Shown piece after piece: positions 48,416-57,415 of a stretch of 64,000 nt of DNA (position 1 is the stretch's first letter; each line of letters begins with the position of its first letter). The stretch is from Thermoleophilales bacterium (lineage in GTDB: Bacteria; Actinomycetota; Thermoleophilia; Solirubrobacterales; 70-9). The stretch is from assembly GCA_020636895.1 (NCBI GenBank), contig JACJWZ010000001.1, forward strand, positions 992,001 through 1,056,000, read 5' to 3'. Position numbers and translations under genes: made by a program. The notes under the pieces are model-generated. The model was not told the origin of the DNA and did no database searches. It saw only the letters and a program-made list of their open reading frames with translations.

Positions 48416-49144
48416 ATGGGACGCACAAGGGTCCATCTCGCGCTCGGCGCGCTCCTCGCGCTCGCCGGCGCGGCGCTCGTCTCGTCGTCCGCTCCCGCCG
48501 CGCAGGCGTGGCCGGGCGAGCTGCCGGCGCTCGCCGCGTCACGGCAGGTGAAGGAACCGAAGATCGAGTTCGATCCGATCCCCTTCGGCCACGACCGCAA
48601 GCGGCAGATGGCCGCATACTCGAAGCGCCACTACGGCGAACGCACCTGGCGCCTCACCGACCCGAAGGCGATCGTTCTCCACTACACCGCGACCGACACC
48701 TACCCCCCGGTCTTCAACACCTTCGCCTCCAACGCGCCGAACCTCGGCGAGAGCCCGGGCGTCTGCGCGCAGTTCGTCGTCGACAAGGACGGGACGATCC
48801 ACCAGCTCACCCGGCTGTACGTCCGCTGTCGCCACACCGTCGGCCTCAACCACGTCGCCCTCGGCATCGAGATGGTCCAGGGCGCCACGGGAACCCGCCA
48901 CGGAGCCGAGCAGGCGATCCTCGGCCGACGGGGGCAGGCTCGTTCGGCGGTCCGGCTGGTCGCTTGGCTCAAGCAGCGCTACGGGATCGACATGAAGAAC
49001 GTGATCGGGCACGCGATGGCCAACGATTCGCCTCTGTTCAAGGACCGCGAGGGTTGGCGCAACGACCACGTCGACTGGCGCTCGACCGATGTCCGCCAGT
49101 TCCGCAAGCGCGTCGCGAAGCTGATCCGCGCGAGTCGCGGGTAA
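48416..49144 (+). CDS. Secreted N-acetylmuramoyl-L-alanine amidase (Amidase_2)
   Basis: 242 residues from ATG 48416, giving a signal peptide (MGRTRVHLALGALLALAGAAL; cleavage near AQA-W). Amidase_2 zinc site: IVLHYTATDT, CRHTVGLNHVALGIEMV, GHAMANDSPLFKD, with the His ligands of the T7-lysozyme/PGRP fold. It should cleave between MurNAc and the stem peptide. Divergent from the antiporter across 69 bases, and 18 bases upstream of the channel gene. Confidence 0.9.
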   Translation: MGRTRVHLALGALLALAGAALVSSSAPAAQAWPGELPALAASRQVKEPKIEFDPIPFGHDRKRQMAAYSKRHYGERTWRLTDPKAIVLHYTATDTYPPVFNTFASNAPNLGESPGVCAQFVVDKDGTIHQLTRLYVRCRHTVGLNHVALGIEMVQGATGTRHGAEQAILGRRGQARSAVRLVAWLKQRYGIDMKNVIGHAMANDSPLFKDREGWRNDHVDWRSTDVRQFRKRVAKLIRASRG

Positions 49145-49162
49145 CGCGGTTAGCATCGCCGC

Positions 49163-49876
49163 GTGGGCAAGGAGCCGCGCAAGTCCCCGCTCGACAGCCC
49201 GGGCAGGCTGGCGGAAGCCCTGCATCTGACCGCGCCGCGGCACAGCTTCGCGCTCGTCTTCGCGGCGATCGTCGTCACCGTGATCTACCAGCTGTCTGTG
49301 CCCGACACCGAGCTCACGCGCCTGATCGGGGTCGTCCTGCAGGGGTTCGTCGCCTTGGTGGCGCTGCGGGCGGCGGGCGCCCACGTGAGGATGCTGCGCG
49401 GATCGATCATCGTCGTTGTGCTGCTCGTCCTCATCGCGACGGCGGGGACGGTGTTCCCCAGCGAGGCGACCCGTATCGCCGTTCGCATAGTCACGCTGTT
49501 CCTCATCGCCGTGACGCCGGTCGCCGTCCTCGCGGGCGTGGTCCGAGAGCTCCGCGAGGACAAGCGCGTCACCGTCCAGACCGTGTACTGCGGGCTCTGC
49601 ATCTACATGCTGCTCGGCACCGGGTTCGCGGTTCTGTTCGGCGTCATCGAGGACGTCGGCGGCACGCCGTTCTTCGCGGGGAGAGCCGATGGCACGCCCT
49701 CGGACTTCCTCTACTTCAGCTTGGCGACGCTGACGACGACCGGATACGGCGACTTCACCGCCGGCACGGAGGTCGGCCGGGCGATGGCTGTCACGGAGGC
49801 TCTGATCGGGCAGATGTACCTCGTCACCGTGCTGGCGGTGATCGTCTCCAACGTGCGCCGTCAGAACCCGCTCTGA
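49163..49876 (+). CDS. Ion channel of the voltage-gated-like/Ion_trans_2 family
   Basis: 237 residues from GTG. About five to six hydrophobic segments; pore loop FSLATLTTTGYGDFTAG carries the TTTGYGD potassium selectivity filter, then a last helix ALIGQMYLVTVLAVIVSNV. It looks like an Ion_trans_2 potassium channel. No voltage-sensor arginines are clear. Follows the amidase closely. Confidence 0.88.
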   Translation: MGKEPRKSPLDSPGRLAEALHLTAPRHSFALVFAAIVVTVIYQLSVPDTELTRLIGVVLQGFVALVALRAAGAHVRMLRGSIIVVVLLVLIATAGTVFPSEATRIAVRIVTLFLIAVTPVAVLAGVVRELREDKRVTVQTVYCGLCIYMLLGTGFAVLFGVIEDVGGTPFFAGRADGTPSDFLYFSLATLTTTGYGDFTAGTEVGRAMAVTEALIGQMYLVTVLAVIVSNVRRQNPL

Positions 49877-49912
49877 TCCTCGGCGTGTGGGAAGATCGCC
49901 GACGGTGACAAC

Positions 49913-52165
49913 GTGACAGCGGTGAAAGCTTCGACTCACATCGCAACCTGCCCTCTCTGCGAGGCCACCTGCGGCCTCGAGATCTCCCACGCGGACGGTC
50001 GGGTGCTGAAGACGCGCGGCGATCGCAACGACGTCTTCAGCCAGGGCTTCATCTGCCCCAAGGGAGCGAGCATCGGCGAGCTCCACACTGACCCCGACCG
50101 CCTCACCACGCCGCTCGTGCGCCGTGACGGCGAGCTCGTCGAGGCGAGCTGGGAGGAGGCCTTCGCATTCTTCGACGACCGCCTCACGCCGCTTCTCGCC
50201 GAGGGCGACCGCGACGCCGTCGGGATCTACCTCGGCAACCCGAACGCCCACACGCTCGACGGACTCGTCCACCTGCGGGCCATGATCAAGGCGCTGGGGA
50301 CGCGCAACGTCTTCAGCGCCACCAGCGTCGATCAGCTGCCCAAGCAGATCTCATCGGCGCTCATGTTCGGCGCGGGGCTCTCGATCGCGATTCCCGACAT
50401 CGACCACACCGATCACATGCTGATCCTCGGCGCCAATCCGCTGGCGTCCAACGGCTCCCTGATGACGGCGCCCAACTACCGGGGGCGGCTGCGGGCGATC
50501 CAGGATCGCGGCGGCAAGGTCGTGGTCGTCGACCCGCGCCGCAGCCGCACCGCCGAGCTCGCCGACGAGCACCACTTCATCCGCCCCGGACGCGACGCGC
50601 TCCTGCTCGCCGGGATCGTGAACGTACTGCTGGCCGAGGATCTCGCAGCGCCCGGCGAGCTCGTCGCCCACCTCGACGGCTTCGAGGAGCTCGCCCCCGC
50701 CCTCGCCCCGTTCACGCCCGAGGCCGTGTCCGCCTCCTGTGGGATCGCGGACGACGAAATCCGGCGGATGGCGCGCGAGCTCGCTGCCGCCGAGCGCGCG
50801 GTCGTCTATGCCCGTATCGGGACGACGACGCAGGAGTTCGGAACGCTCGCGAGCTGGCTCGTCGACGTGATCAACGCGATCACGGGCAACCTCGACAGCG
50901 AGGGCGGGGCGATGTTCCCGCTCGCCGCAGCCGGCCAGACCAACGCGAACGGGGCGCCCGGTCGCGGCCGCGGCTTCAAGATCGGCCGCTGGAGCTCGCG
51001 CGTGCGGGAGCTCGCCGAGGCGTTCGGGGAGCTGCCGGTGGCCGCGCTCGCGGAGGAGATCGAGACCGAGGGCCCGGGGCGGATCCGGGCGATGTTCACG
51101 GTGGCGGGCAACCCGCTGCTGTCGACGCCGAATTCGGGGCGGCTGCGCGCCGCCTTCGAGTCCCTGGAGCTGATGGTCTCCGTCGACGCCTACGTGAACG
51201 AGACGACCGAGCTCGCCGACGTGATCTTCCCGGCGCCCTCCCCACTCGCGCGACCCCACTACGACCTCGCCTTCTACCAGCTGTCGGTCCGCAACATCGC
51301 GAACTTCACGCCGCCGATGGTCAGCTCCGAGGTCGAGCCCGAGTGGCGTACGTTCCTTCGTCTCGGCGCGATCGCCGCCGGCCAGGGGCCGGACGCGGAC
51401 GTCGACGGCTTCGATGACCTCGTCGCCTTCGAGGTCGCCAGGCGCGAGACCGCTACGCCGGGCTCGCCGGCGGAGGGCATGGACCCGGCCGCAGTGCTCG
51501 CCGCCCTCGGCGAGCGCCGCGGTCCCGAGCGCGTCCTCGACCTGATGCTGCGCTGCGGGCCGTACGGAGCGGGTCTCGGCCCCGACGGCGGGCGCGGCGA
51601 GGAGGGGCTCTGCCTCGATCTGCTGGAGCGGAGCCCGCACGGGATCGACCTCGGGCCGCTGCGCCCGCGGCTCCCGGAGATGCTGCGCACGGCGAGCGGC
51701 AAGGTCGAGCTCGCCCCGCCGGAGCTCCTCGCTGATCTGCCGCGGCTCGAGCGGGCGGCGGCGCGGGACGCCGACGGCATGGTCCTGATCGGCCGCCGCC
51801 ACCTGCGCTCCAACAACTCGTGGATGCACAACCTGCCCCATCTCGTGCGTGGCAAGCCCCGCTGCACGATGCAGGTCAGCCCCTCCGATGCCGCCCGGCT
51901 CGGGCTGAGCGATGGCGGCGAGGCATCGGTGAGCTCGAGGGCGGGCTCGATCCGCGTGCCGGTCGAGGTCACCGACTCGATCATGGACGGGGTCGTCTCG
52001 ATCCCCCACGGCTGGGGCCACGACACCGGTGGGGCCCGCCTCGGAGTCGCCGGCCTGAACGCCGGCGTCAACTCGAACGTGCTCTCGGACGAGACCTTGG
52101 TCGACGAGCTGAGCGGCAACGCCGTGCTCAACGGCGTCCCGGTCGAGGTCGCGCCGGCCGGTTAG
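49913..52165 (+). CDS. Molybdopterin (bis-MGD) oxidoreductase with N-terminal [4Fe-4S] site
   Basis: 750 residues from GTG. Begins with a CPLCEATCGLEI...FICPKG iron-sulfur site (CxxCxxxC...C), then the bis-MGD fold: FICPKGASIGELHTDPDRLTTPLVR, LILGANPLASNGSLM, VVVVDPRRSRTAELADEHHF and a C-terminal molydopterin-dinucleotide-binding domain (RHLRSNNSWMHNLP, SIPHGWGHD). The region NVFSATSVDQLPKQ, where the Mo-ligand residue is expected, has no Cys or Sec. A formate-dehydrogenase/nitrate-reductase relative of unknown substrate. No partner subunit is adjacent; modABC supplies Mo. Confidence 0.9.
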   Translation: MTAVKASTHIATCPLCEATCGLEISHADGRVLKTRGDRNDVFSQGFICPKGASIGELHTDPDRLTTPLVRRDGELVEASWEEAFAFFDDRLTPLLAEGDRDAVGIYLGNPNAHTLDGLVHLRAMIKALGTRNVFSATSVDQLPKQISSALMFGAGLSIAIPDIDHTDHMLILGANPLASNGSLMTAPNYRGRLRAIQDRGGKVVVVDPRRSRTAELADEHHFIRPGRDALLLAGIVNVLLAEDLAAPGELVAHLDGFEELAPALAPFTPEAVSASCGIADDEIRRMARELAAAERAVVYARIGTTTQEFGTLASWLVDVINAITGNLDSEGGAMFPLAAAGQTNANGAPGRGRGFKIGRWSSRVRELAEAFGELPVAALAEEIETEGPGRIRAMFTVAGNPLLSTPNSGRLRAAFESLELMVSVDAYVNETTELADVIFPAPSPLARPHYDLAFYQLSVRNIANFTPPMVSSEVEPEWRTFLRLGAIAAGQGPDADVDGFDDLVAFEVARRETATPGSPAEGMDPAAVLAALGERRGPERVLDLMLRCGPYGAGLGPDGGRGEEGLCLDLLERSPHGIDLGPLRPRLPEMLRTASGKVELAPPELLADLPRLERAAARDADGMVLIGRRHLRSNNSWMHNLPHLVRGKPRCTMQVSPSDAARLGLSDGGEASVSSRAGSIRVPVEVTDSIMDGVVSIPHGWGHDTGGARLGVAGLNAGVNSNVLSDETLVDELSGNAVLNGVPVEVAPAG

Positions 52166-52180
52166 ACCGGCCGGGCGCCG

Positions 52181-53623
52181 CTACCCGGCCAGCGAGTACT
52201 TGTAGGTCGTGTTGTCGCCCTTGTAGCGGCGATCGCCGTTCCTGGTGGTGCCCTTGGCCCGGCCGTCGCTGTTGATCACCGCAGCGGTGACTCGGTTGAA
52301 GCGCTCGACCGCGTCGAGGGTGACGGTGCCCTTGCCGCCCTTCGGGAGCTGCTTGATCTCGGTCGTGACGGTCCCGGAGGCGACGGGCCCCTCGCGGCCG
52401 ATCAGCGCGATCGTCGACTCCGTCTTCTTCGAGGTCTTCACCTTCAGGGTCACGGAGCCGCTCTTGGCCTTCACCTTGATCAGCCGGAAGGACGTGTTGT
52501 CGAGCTCGACCTTCTGCGGCTGCGACTTCAGCGTGCCGCGGCGGCGCACATCGGGATAGGCGGCGGCGTCGGGGAAGTACGGGCTCGAGCTCCATTCGGC
52601 GGTCGCCGCGGCGAAGGCGCCGAACTCGGGTCCGAAGGGCTGTCCTCCGTTCCCTGTGGATCCCTTCGTGTAAGCGGCGGTCGCCAAGTGCGGCGGCTTC
52701 ACGCCCGCCGCCGAGGCGGCCCACACGTCGCGGATGGTGGCCTGGCCGTAGTGGCGGGAGAGCCAGTGGTTGAAGACGGCCTCGGAGTAGACCTTGATGC
52801 TCGAGCCGGTCATCGGCGTGTCGCTGCTCTTGGCGAACGCGGGCAGGTAGTTCAGGTAGTCGTTGATGTCCGGATAGACCTGATCCTCCATCCAGGTGGC
52901 CGTGTCCTCGAAGAGCCATATGTCCTGGTAGGAGTCGTAGCCGAACTGGAGGATGTGGTTGAACTCATGGGCGACGGTTACGCGCATCGAGTCCAGGGGC
53001 GAGCTCGGGAAGCCCTTGTAGTCGTTGTCGAGCACGAGGTAGGCGTAGCGGCGCGAGCCCTTCTGCCCTGGATCGGTCGAGGCGTAGCCGTAGAGGTTCC
53101 GGCCCAGGTTCGTGATGTAGACGTCGACCTGGCCGTCCCCGCCGACGCCGTTGCGGGCGCCGAGCTTGCCGTCGGACTTCGCCGTCTGCCAGCCGAGCGC
53201 GCCGTTCTCGACCGCGATCGTCTGCGCGACCGAGTCGCTCACGTCGTCGATGAAGGAGTTCGAGTCCGGGGCGTTCTTCTTGTCCTTGCTCCAATGGATG
53301 CAGAAGCTCGCGTTGCAGATGGGCGAGTCGGTCGCCTCCTTGCCGAAGTAGGCCCGGTCGTTCTTGTCCGTGGGCCGGCTCAGCAGGTCGTTGGCCTCGC
53401 GCCGATCCGCGCCGCTGAGCGCGGGAAGCGCGACCGCGAGGTCACGGAGCGCCCCGGTCGCCTCGCGGCTCGGGGAGCTGCCACCGGAGGAAAGCGGCGT
53501 GGCAAACGCGGCGCGCGCCTCCTGAAGGGCATGGATGGCCTCGGCGTGCGTCGGCGCTGCGGCGGCGGCGGAGGGCATCGCAGCGGCGGCGGCGAGGATG
53601 GCTACGGCAAGGAGACGCTTCAA
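52181..53623 (-). CDS. Secreted zinc metalloprotease-like protein (MXAN_6640-type)
   Basis: 480 residues from TTG 53623, giving MKRLLAVAILAAAAAMPSA, a good signal peptide; a GTG at 53680 would add 19 residues. The zinc site is MRVTVAHEFNHILQFGYD (HExxH) with a further Glu in WLFEDTATWMEDQVY. The N-terminal half has two cysteine-containing regions (ICNASFCIHW). The C-terminal third is a beta-rich domain ending in YKYSLAG. A probable extracellular protease; the ends fit an MXAN_6640-type protein. Confidence 0.85.
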   Translation of the reverse strand: MKRLLAVAILAAAAAMPSAAAAAPTHAEAIHALQEARAAFATPLSSGGSSPSREATGALRDLAVALPALSGADRREANDLLSRPTDKNDRAYFGKEATDSPICNASFCIHWSKDKKNAPDSNSFIDDVSDSVAQTIAVENGALGWQTAKSDGKLGARNGVGGDGQVDVYITNLGRNLYGYASTDPGQKGSRRYAYLVLDNDYKGFPSSPLDSMRVTVAHEFNHILQFGYDSYQDIWLFEDTATWMEDQVYPDINDYLNYLPAFAKSSDTPMTGSSIKVYSEAVFNHWLSRHYGQATIRDVWAASAAGVKPPHLATAAYTKGSTGNGGQPFGPEFGAFAAATAEWSSSPYFPDAAAYPDVRRRGTLKSQPQKVELDNTSFRLIKVKAKSGSVTLKVKTSKKTESTIALIGREGPVASGTVTTEIKQLPKGGKGTVTLDAVERFNRVTAAVINSDGRAKGTTRNGDRRYKGDNTTYKYSLAG

Positions 53624-53721
53624 GGTCAGGGGGCTCTTTCTCGGATTGCGGGGGCGCGGCAGACTACCAACCGTAGACACCGAATCCGCCGGATCGGAGC
53701 GGTTTTTCGGCTACGACCCCG

Positions 53722-54135
53722 TCAACCGGCTTGCTCGGGCATCGGGCGGACGGCGATGGTCATCCGGGTCAGCGCCAGCAGCCTGCCCTCGTCGTCGCGC
53801 ATCTCGACGTCCCAGACCCAGCTCGTCCTGCCCCGATGCCTGGCCGTGGCGTGGGCGCGAACCGTGCCCTCCGAGCACGGGCGCAGGAAGCTGGTGTCGT
53901 TGGCCTGGCCGAGGGCCAGGTTCTCGGGACCTACCGCCTCGTAGGTCGCCCGCGAGCACAGGGACTCGGCCAGCGACGCGTAAGCGCCGCCGTGGACGAT
54001 CCCGTAGGGCTGGCGGATCGCGTCGGTGACCGGCAGGGCGGCCTCGGCCTTCCCCTCCCCGTCGAAGCTGTAAGAGCAGAATCCGAGCGTGGCGTCCAGG
54101 GTCGTCGCCGGCTCCGCGGCACCTTCGTCATGCAT
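53722..54135 (-). CDS. PaaI-family hotdog thioesterase
   Basis: 137 residues. Hotdog fold: RQPYGIVHGGAYASLAESLCSRAT carries the HGG catalytic block with the Asp/Glu nearby, then LRPCSEGTVRAHATARHRGRTSWVWDVEMRDDEGRLLALTRMTIAV. Typical phenylacetyl-CoA/acyl-CoA thioesterase family (4HBT). Substrate unknown. Divergent from the anti-sigma-like gene. Confidence 0.9.
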   Translation of the reverse strand: MHDEGAAEPATTLDATLGFCSYSFDGEGKAEAALPVTDAIRQPYGIVHGGAYASLAESLCSRATYEAVGPENLALGQANDTSFLRPCSEGTVRAHATARHRGRTSWVWDVEMRDDEGRLLALTRMTIAVRPMPEQAG

Positions 54136-54202
54136 GCGCGAAGCCTACGGGGGGATCGACCGCAGCCGCCATCAGGCCGGTTGCGTAGGCTTCCGGGCCG
54201 GG

Positions 54203-55234
54203 ATGCCGTTGCGAGGAGACCAACGCGCGCTGCTGCAGCTTCTCTGCGAGCGCGGGCAGAGCTACGAGGACATCTCGGGCCTGCTCGGCAAGGAACCGGA
54301 CCAGGTCCGGGAGGATGCCCGTGCCGCCCTCGAGGAGATCGGCGGCTCCGACCCCGACGCCGACGTCGGCCTCACCGACTACCTGCTCGGCCAGGCCGAC
54401 CCGATCGGCCGCGCGGACGCCGCCAGGTTCCTGCAATCCGACGCGGACGCGCTCGAGCTCGCGAAGCGGATCGAGGCGGGCCTGCTGCTGATCGCGCCCG
54501 AGGCGAGCCTGCCGAAGCTTCCCGAGCACCGGGGCAAGCGGGCGCGGGCGGCTCTGCCGGCCGCTGACGAGCCGAGAGAGGCTCCCTCCAAGGATCGGGC
54601 CGACGACGGCGGCGATACCGAGCCGGGTCCGTCCGGCTCGCGCGGACGCCTGCTGATGATCCTCGGCGCGCTCACCGTCCTGCTCATCGTCGTCATCTTG
54701 CTCATGACCGGGAGCTTCTCGAGCGACGATACATCGGGCTCCGGGGGCGATGGCACGACCGCGTCGAGCAACCCCGCCGATCAGACCCGCAACGTCACCA
54801 CGGTAGACCTGAAGCCGACGGGCGGCAGCGGCGTCGCCGGCACCGCGAAGTTCGGGATCGCCAACCAGCAGCAGCTCTACGTCGATGTCGTCCTCAACGG
54901 CCTTCCGAAGCCCGACAACGGCGACGCCTACCTCGTCTGGCTGATGATCGGCAGCAGCGGTGGTTACCCGATCAACAACCCGGTCGAGACGCCGATCACT
55001 CCCGACGAGAACGGCAGCTTCTCCGGCTCCATCGCCGTCCCGAGCGCGATCGCGCTGACGGTCGGCGACCAGGCCACCTCCGTCAAGGTCAGCTCGTCCT
55101 CCGTCAAGGAGGTCGGCAAGGCCGCCAGGAAGGCCGCCGCGCAGCAGGCGCCAATCCTCGGCTTCATCGGCACCGAGCTTGCCTCCGGCGACATCCCGCT
55201 CGTCAACGACAAGCAGTCGCAGGGCAACGGCTGA
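54203..55234 (+). CDS. Membrane protein with sigma4-like HTH and RskA-like C-terminal domain
   Basis: 343 residues from ATG 54203. Residues 4-50 resemble a sigma-70 region 4 HTH: LRGDQRALLQLLCERGQSYE, DISGLLGKEPDQVREDARAA. A Pro/Asp-rich linker and one membrane helix (about 147-170) follow. The extracytoplasmic C-terminus (about 190-320) with VVLNGLPKPDNGDAYLVWLM and a later SGSIAVPSAIALTVGD resembles the RskA C-terminal domain of anti-sigma K factors. The HTH on the cytoplasmic side instead of the zinc-finger ASD is unusual. No sigma factor gene lies nearby. Confidence 0.72.
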   Translation: MPLRGDQRALLQLLCERGQSYEDISGLLGKEPDQVREDARAALEEIGGSDPDADVGLTDYLLGQADPIGRADAARFLQSDADALELAKRIEAGLLLIAPEASLPKLPEHRGKRARAALPAADEPREAPSKDRADDGGDTEPGPSGSRGRLLMILGALTVLLIVVILLMTGSFSSDDTSGSGGDGTTASSNPADQTRNVTTVDLKPTGGSGVAGTAKFGIANQQQLYVDVVLNGLPKPDNGDAYLVWLMIGSSGGYPINNPVETPITPDENGSFSGSIAVPSAIALTVGDQATSVKVSSSSVKEVGKAARKAAAQQAPILGFIGTELASGDIPLVNDKQSQGNG

Positions 55235-55304
55235 GCCGCACCGCCGGCCGCGAAGTCCTCGCGCGTGGCTCCTTTTCCACCGTATGCGTGGTTTTCGGGC
55301 CGGG

Positions 55305-56927
55305 CTAGGGCAGGAGCTTGCCGGGGTTCATGATCCCGGCCGGGTCGAGCCTCTCCTTGGCGGCGGCGATCACCTCGAGCCCCAACTCGCCCACCTCTGC
55401 TCCCATGTAGGGAGCGTGGTCGCGCCCGACCGCGTGGTGGTGGGTGATCGTGCCCCCGGCCGCGACGATGGCCTCGCAAGCTGCGGCCTTGATCTCCTGC
55501 CACTGCTGGATCTCGGCTCCGCTTCGGGCCGCGGTGAGGAAGGTGAAGTAGAGGGAGGCGCCGTCCCTGTAGGCGTGCGAGACGTGGCACATGACCACGC
55601 CCTCGTTCGTCGCCTGCTTGAGCGCCGAGCGGACGGCCTCGTAGAGGCCGGTGATCTCGGCGTAGGAGTGAGCGGTCTCGAGCGTCTCGACGAAGACCCC
55701 GGCGTCGATCAGGGCATCGCGGAGGTGCGGACCCTCGTAGCGCCCACGATCCCACGAGCGCCCCGCAGAGGCGCCGATGGGGACCGCGCCACAGGCCCGC
55801 AGCACGCGCCGGGAGAGCTCGCGGCGGCGGTCAGCGGCCTCGCGCTCCCCCTCCCAGCCGACGATGAGGATGCATCCTTCGGCGCGGCGGCGCAGCTTCA
55901 GGTAGCGCTCCAGGCCTGCGCGCTTGAGGCCGCCGAGGCCGGCCATCGCCATCGAGACCTCGGTCTCCTCGCGGTCGGAGAGACGAATGACGTCGGGGAG
56001 CTCCCCTGACTGCGCCAGCGCCCTGACCGCCCCGATCCCGGACTCGAACCCCTCGGCGAACCACGCCTCGTAGTGGCGGACGGCCGGGACGGCGCGGATC
56101 CGCACCTCGACGTCGGTGATAACGCCGAGGGTGCCCTCCGAGCCGAGGACGAGCTCACGAAGCGCCGGCCCGGCGGCGGTGTGGGGCGTGCGCAGGGTCC
56201 GCATGATCCCGGCCGGAGCAGCCAGCTCAACACCGGTGACGAGGGCGTCGAAGCGGCCGTATCCGCTCGAGGCCTGCCCGGCGGAGCGCGTCGCGGCGTA
56301 ACCGCCGATCGTCGCGTAGCGGTAGGACTGCGGGAAGTGGCCGAGCGTGAAGCCCCGCTCGTTCAGTGCTGCTTCCGCCTCGGGGCCGCGGAGCCCGGGG
56401 CCGAGGCGGGCGAGTTGCGAGACGGGGTCGACGTCGACCCGCCGCAGGTTGGCGAGATCGAGCGCGATCAGCCGTTCGAACGATCCGCGATCGGGAGCGA
56501 CGCCGCCGACGACGCTGGTGCCGCCGCCGAACGGCACGACGGCGATCCCCGCCTCGGCGCAGGCCACGATGGTGGCAGCGACGGCGTCGGTGCTGGGTGG
56601 AGCCACGACGGCGTCGGGAGCGCTCTCGAGCGTGCCTCCACGGAGGGTGATGAGGTCCGGGTAGCCGTTCCCGGCGGCGTGACGGATGCGGTCCTCCGCA
56701 GAGGTGCTGATCGCCCCCTCCCCGCCGGCGGCGGCGATCACCGCGGCTGGTATCTCAGCTCCATCCGGGAGCCGCACCGAGCCGAGCTCGGTCGCCCGCG
56801 CGGGGGTCGTCTCCCCGATCCGCTCCCGCAGCAGCGCCATGGCCCCGGAGCCCAGCTCGGGCTTCAACTCAGCCGGACCCCAGCCGTCGAACGCGGTGTC
56901 GCGGCGCAGCGCGTCCGCCCCGCTCAC
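55305..56927 (-). CDS. FAD-binding oxidase, AgpS (alkyldihydroxyacetonephosphate synthase)-like
   Basis: 540 residues. FAD PCMH-type domain with VVPFGGGTSVVGGVAPD and YRYATIGGYAATRSAGQASSGYGR (FAD site), LVLGSEGTLGVITDVEVRI, then the C-terminal lobe: VVMCHVSHAYRDGASLYFTF and GTITHHHAVGRDHAPYMGAE, and DPAGIMNPGKLLP at the end. These match AgpS, which makes ether bonds in alkyl-DHAP; glycolate/lactate-oxidase relatives are the alternative. It overlaps the SRPBCC gene by 4 bases. Confidence 0.86.
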   Translation of the reverse strand: MSGADALRRDTAFDGWGPAELKPELGSGAMALLRERIGETTPARATELGSVRLPDGAEIPAAVIAAAGGEGAISTSAEDRIRHAAGNGYPDLITLRGGTLESAPDAVVAPPSTDAVAATIVACAEAGIAVVPFGGGTSVVGGVAPDRGSFERLIALDLANLRRVDVDPVSQLARLGPGLRGPEAEAALNERGFTLGHFPQSYRYATIGGYAATRSAGQASSGYGRFDALVTGVELAAPAGIMRTLRTPHTAAGPALRELVLGSEGTLGVITDVEVRIRAVPAVRHYEAWFAEGFESGIGAVRALAQSGELPDVIRLSDREETEVSMAMAGLGGLKRAGLERYLKLRRRAEGCILIVGWEGEREAADRRRELSRRVLRACGAVPIGASAGRSWDRGRYEGPHLRDALIDAGVFVETLETAHSYAEITGLYEAVRSALKQATNEGVVMCHVSHAYRDGASLYFTFLTAARSGAEIQQWQEIKAAACEAIVAAGGTITHHHAVGRDHAPYMGAEVGELGLEVIAAAKERLDPAGIMNPGKLLP

Positions 56928-57397
56928 GAGCCCGCCCCAGGAGGTTCAGCGAGGGCGTCGTCGATCCCCTCGAGTGCGCCCGCGAGGGTGCGGCCCGTGG
57001 CGCGGTGCATGAGCGGCGCCCCGAGCCGGGAGAGGCCACGCATGCGACGGCGGCCCTCGGCGGTCACGAGCGTCCTCTCCCCCTCTCCGTCGAGCCGCAG
57101 CTCGAGCTCGGCGCTGTGCATGAAGCCCTCGAAGGGCGTCCCCTCGATCTCCTGCTCCCAGATCAGGAGCTCACCTGAGCGTGAGGCCGTGCAACGGTAG
57201 TCCGCGCGCACCGCCTTGCCACCCTTCGTCTCGAAGACCTGGGTGAAGCGGCTTCGCTCCGCCCCCGCCTTGCCGCGGACGTCCTCGACGCGCACCGTCC
57301 TCGGCCACCAGCGCGGCAGGTTGTGCGGGTCGGCGACGAGGTCCCAGACCCGCCTCGGGGGAGCCGAGATGGACTTGCTGCGTGCAACCTTTGGCAT
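56924..57397 (-). CDS. SRPBCC family protein (polyketide cyclase-like)
   Basis: 157 residues. START-like fold: ARSKSISAPPRRVWDLVADPHNLPRWWPRTVRVEDV, then a middle beta sheet and ELRLDGEGERTLVTAEGRRRMRG. Binds a hydrophobic ligand; unknown. Its start lies 18 bases from the MerR gene end and its stop overlaps the FAD-oxidase start (ATGA). Confidence 0.85.
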   Translation of the reverse strand: MPKVARSKSISAPPRRVWDLVADPHNLPRWWPRTVRVEDVRGKAGAERSRFTQVFETKGGKAVRADYRCTASRSGELLIWEQEIEGTPFEGFMHSAELELRLDGEGERTLVTAEGRRRMRGLSRLGAPLMHRATGRTLAGALEGIDDALAEPPGAGS

Positions 57398-57415
57398 CGG
57401 TGGTGGGCCGCGGGC

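Noticed and set aside
48539..50272. Minus-strand frame of 577 codons over the amidase, channel and Mo-enzyme start
   Set aside because: Shadow frame; the plus-strand genes have complete motifs and starts.
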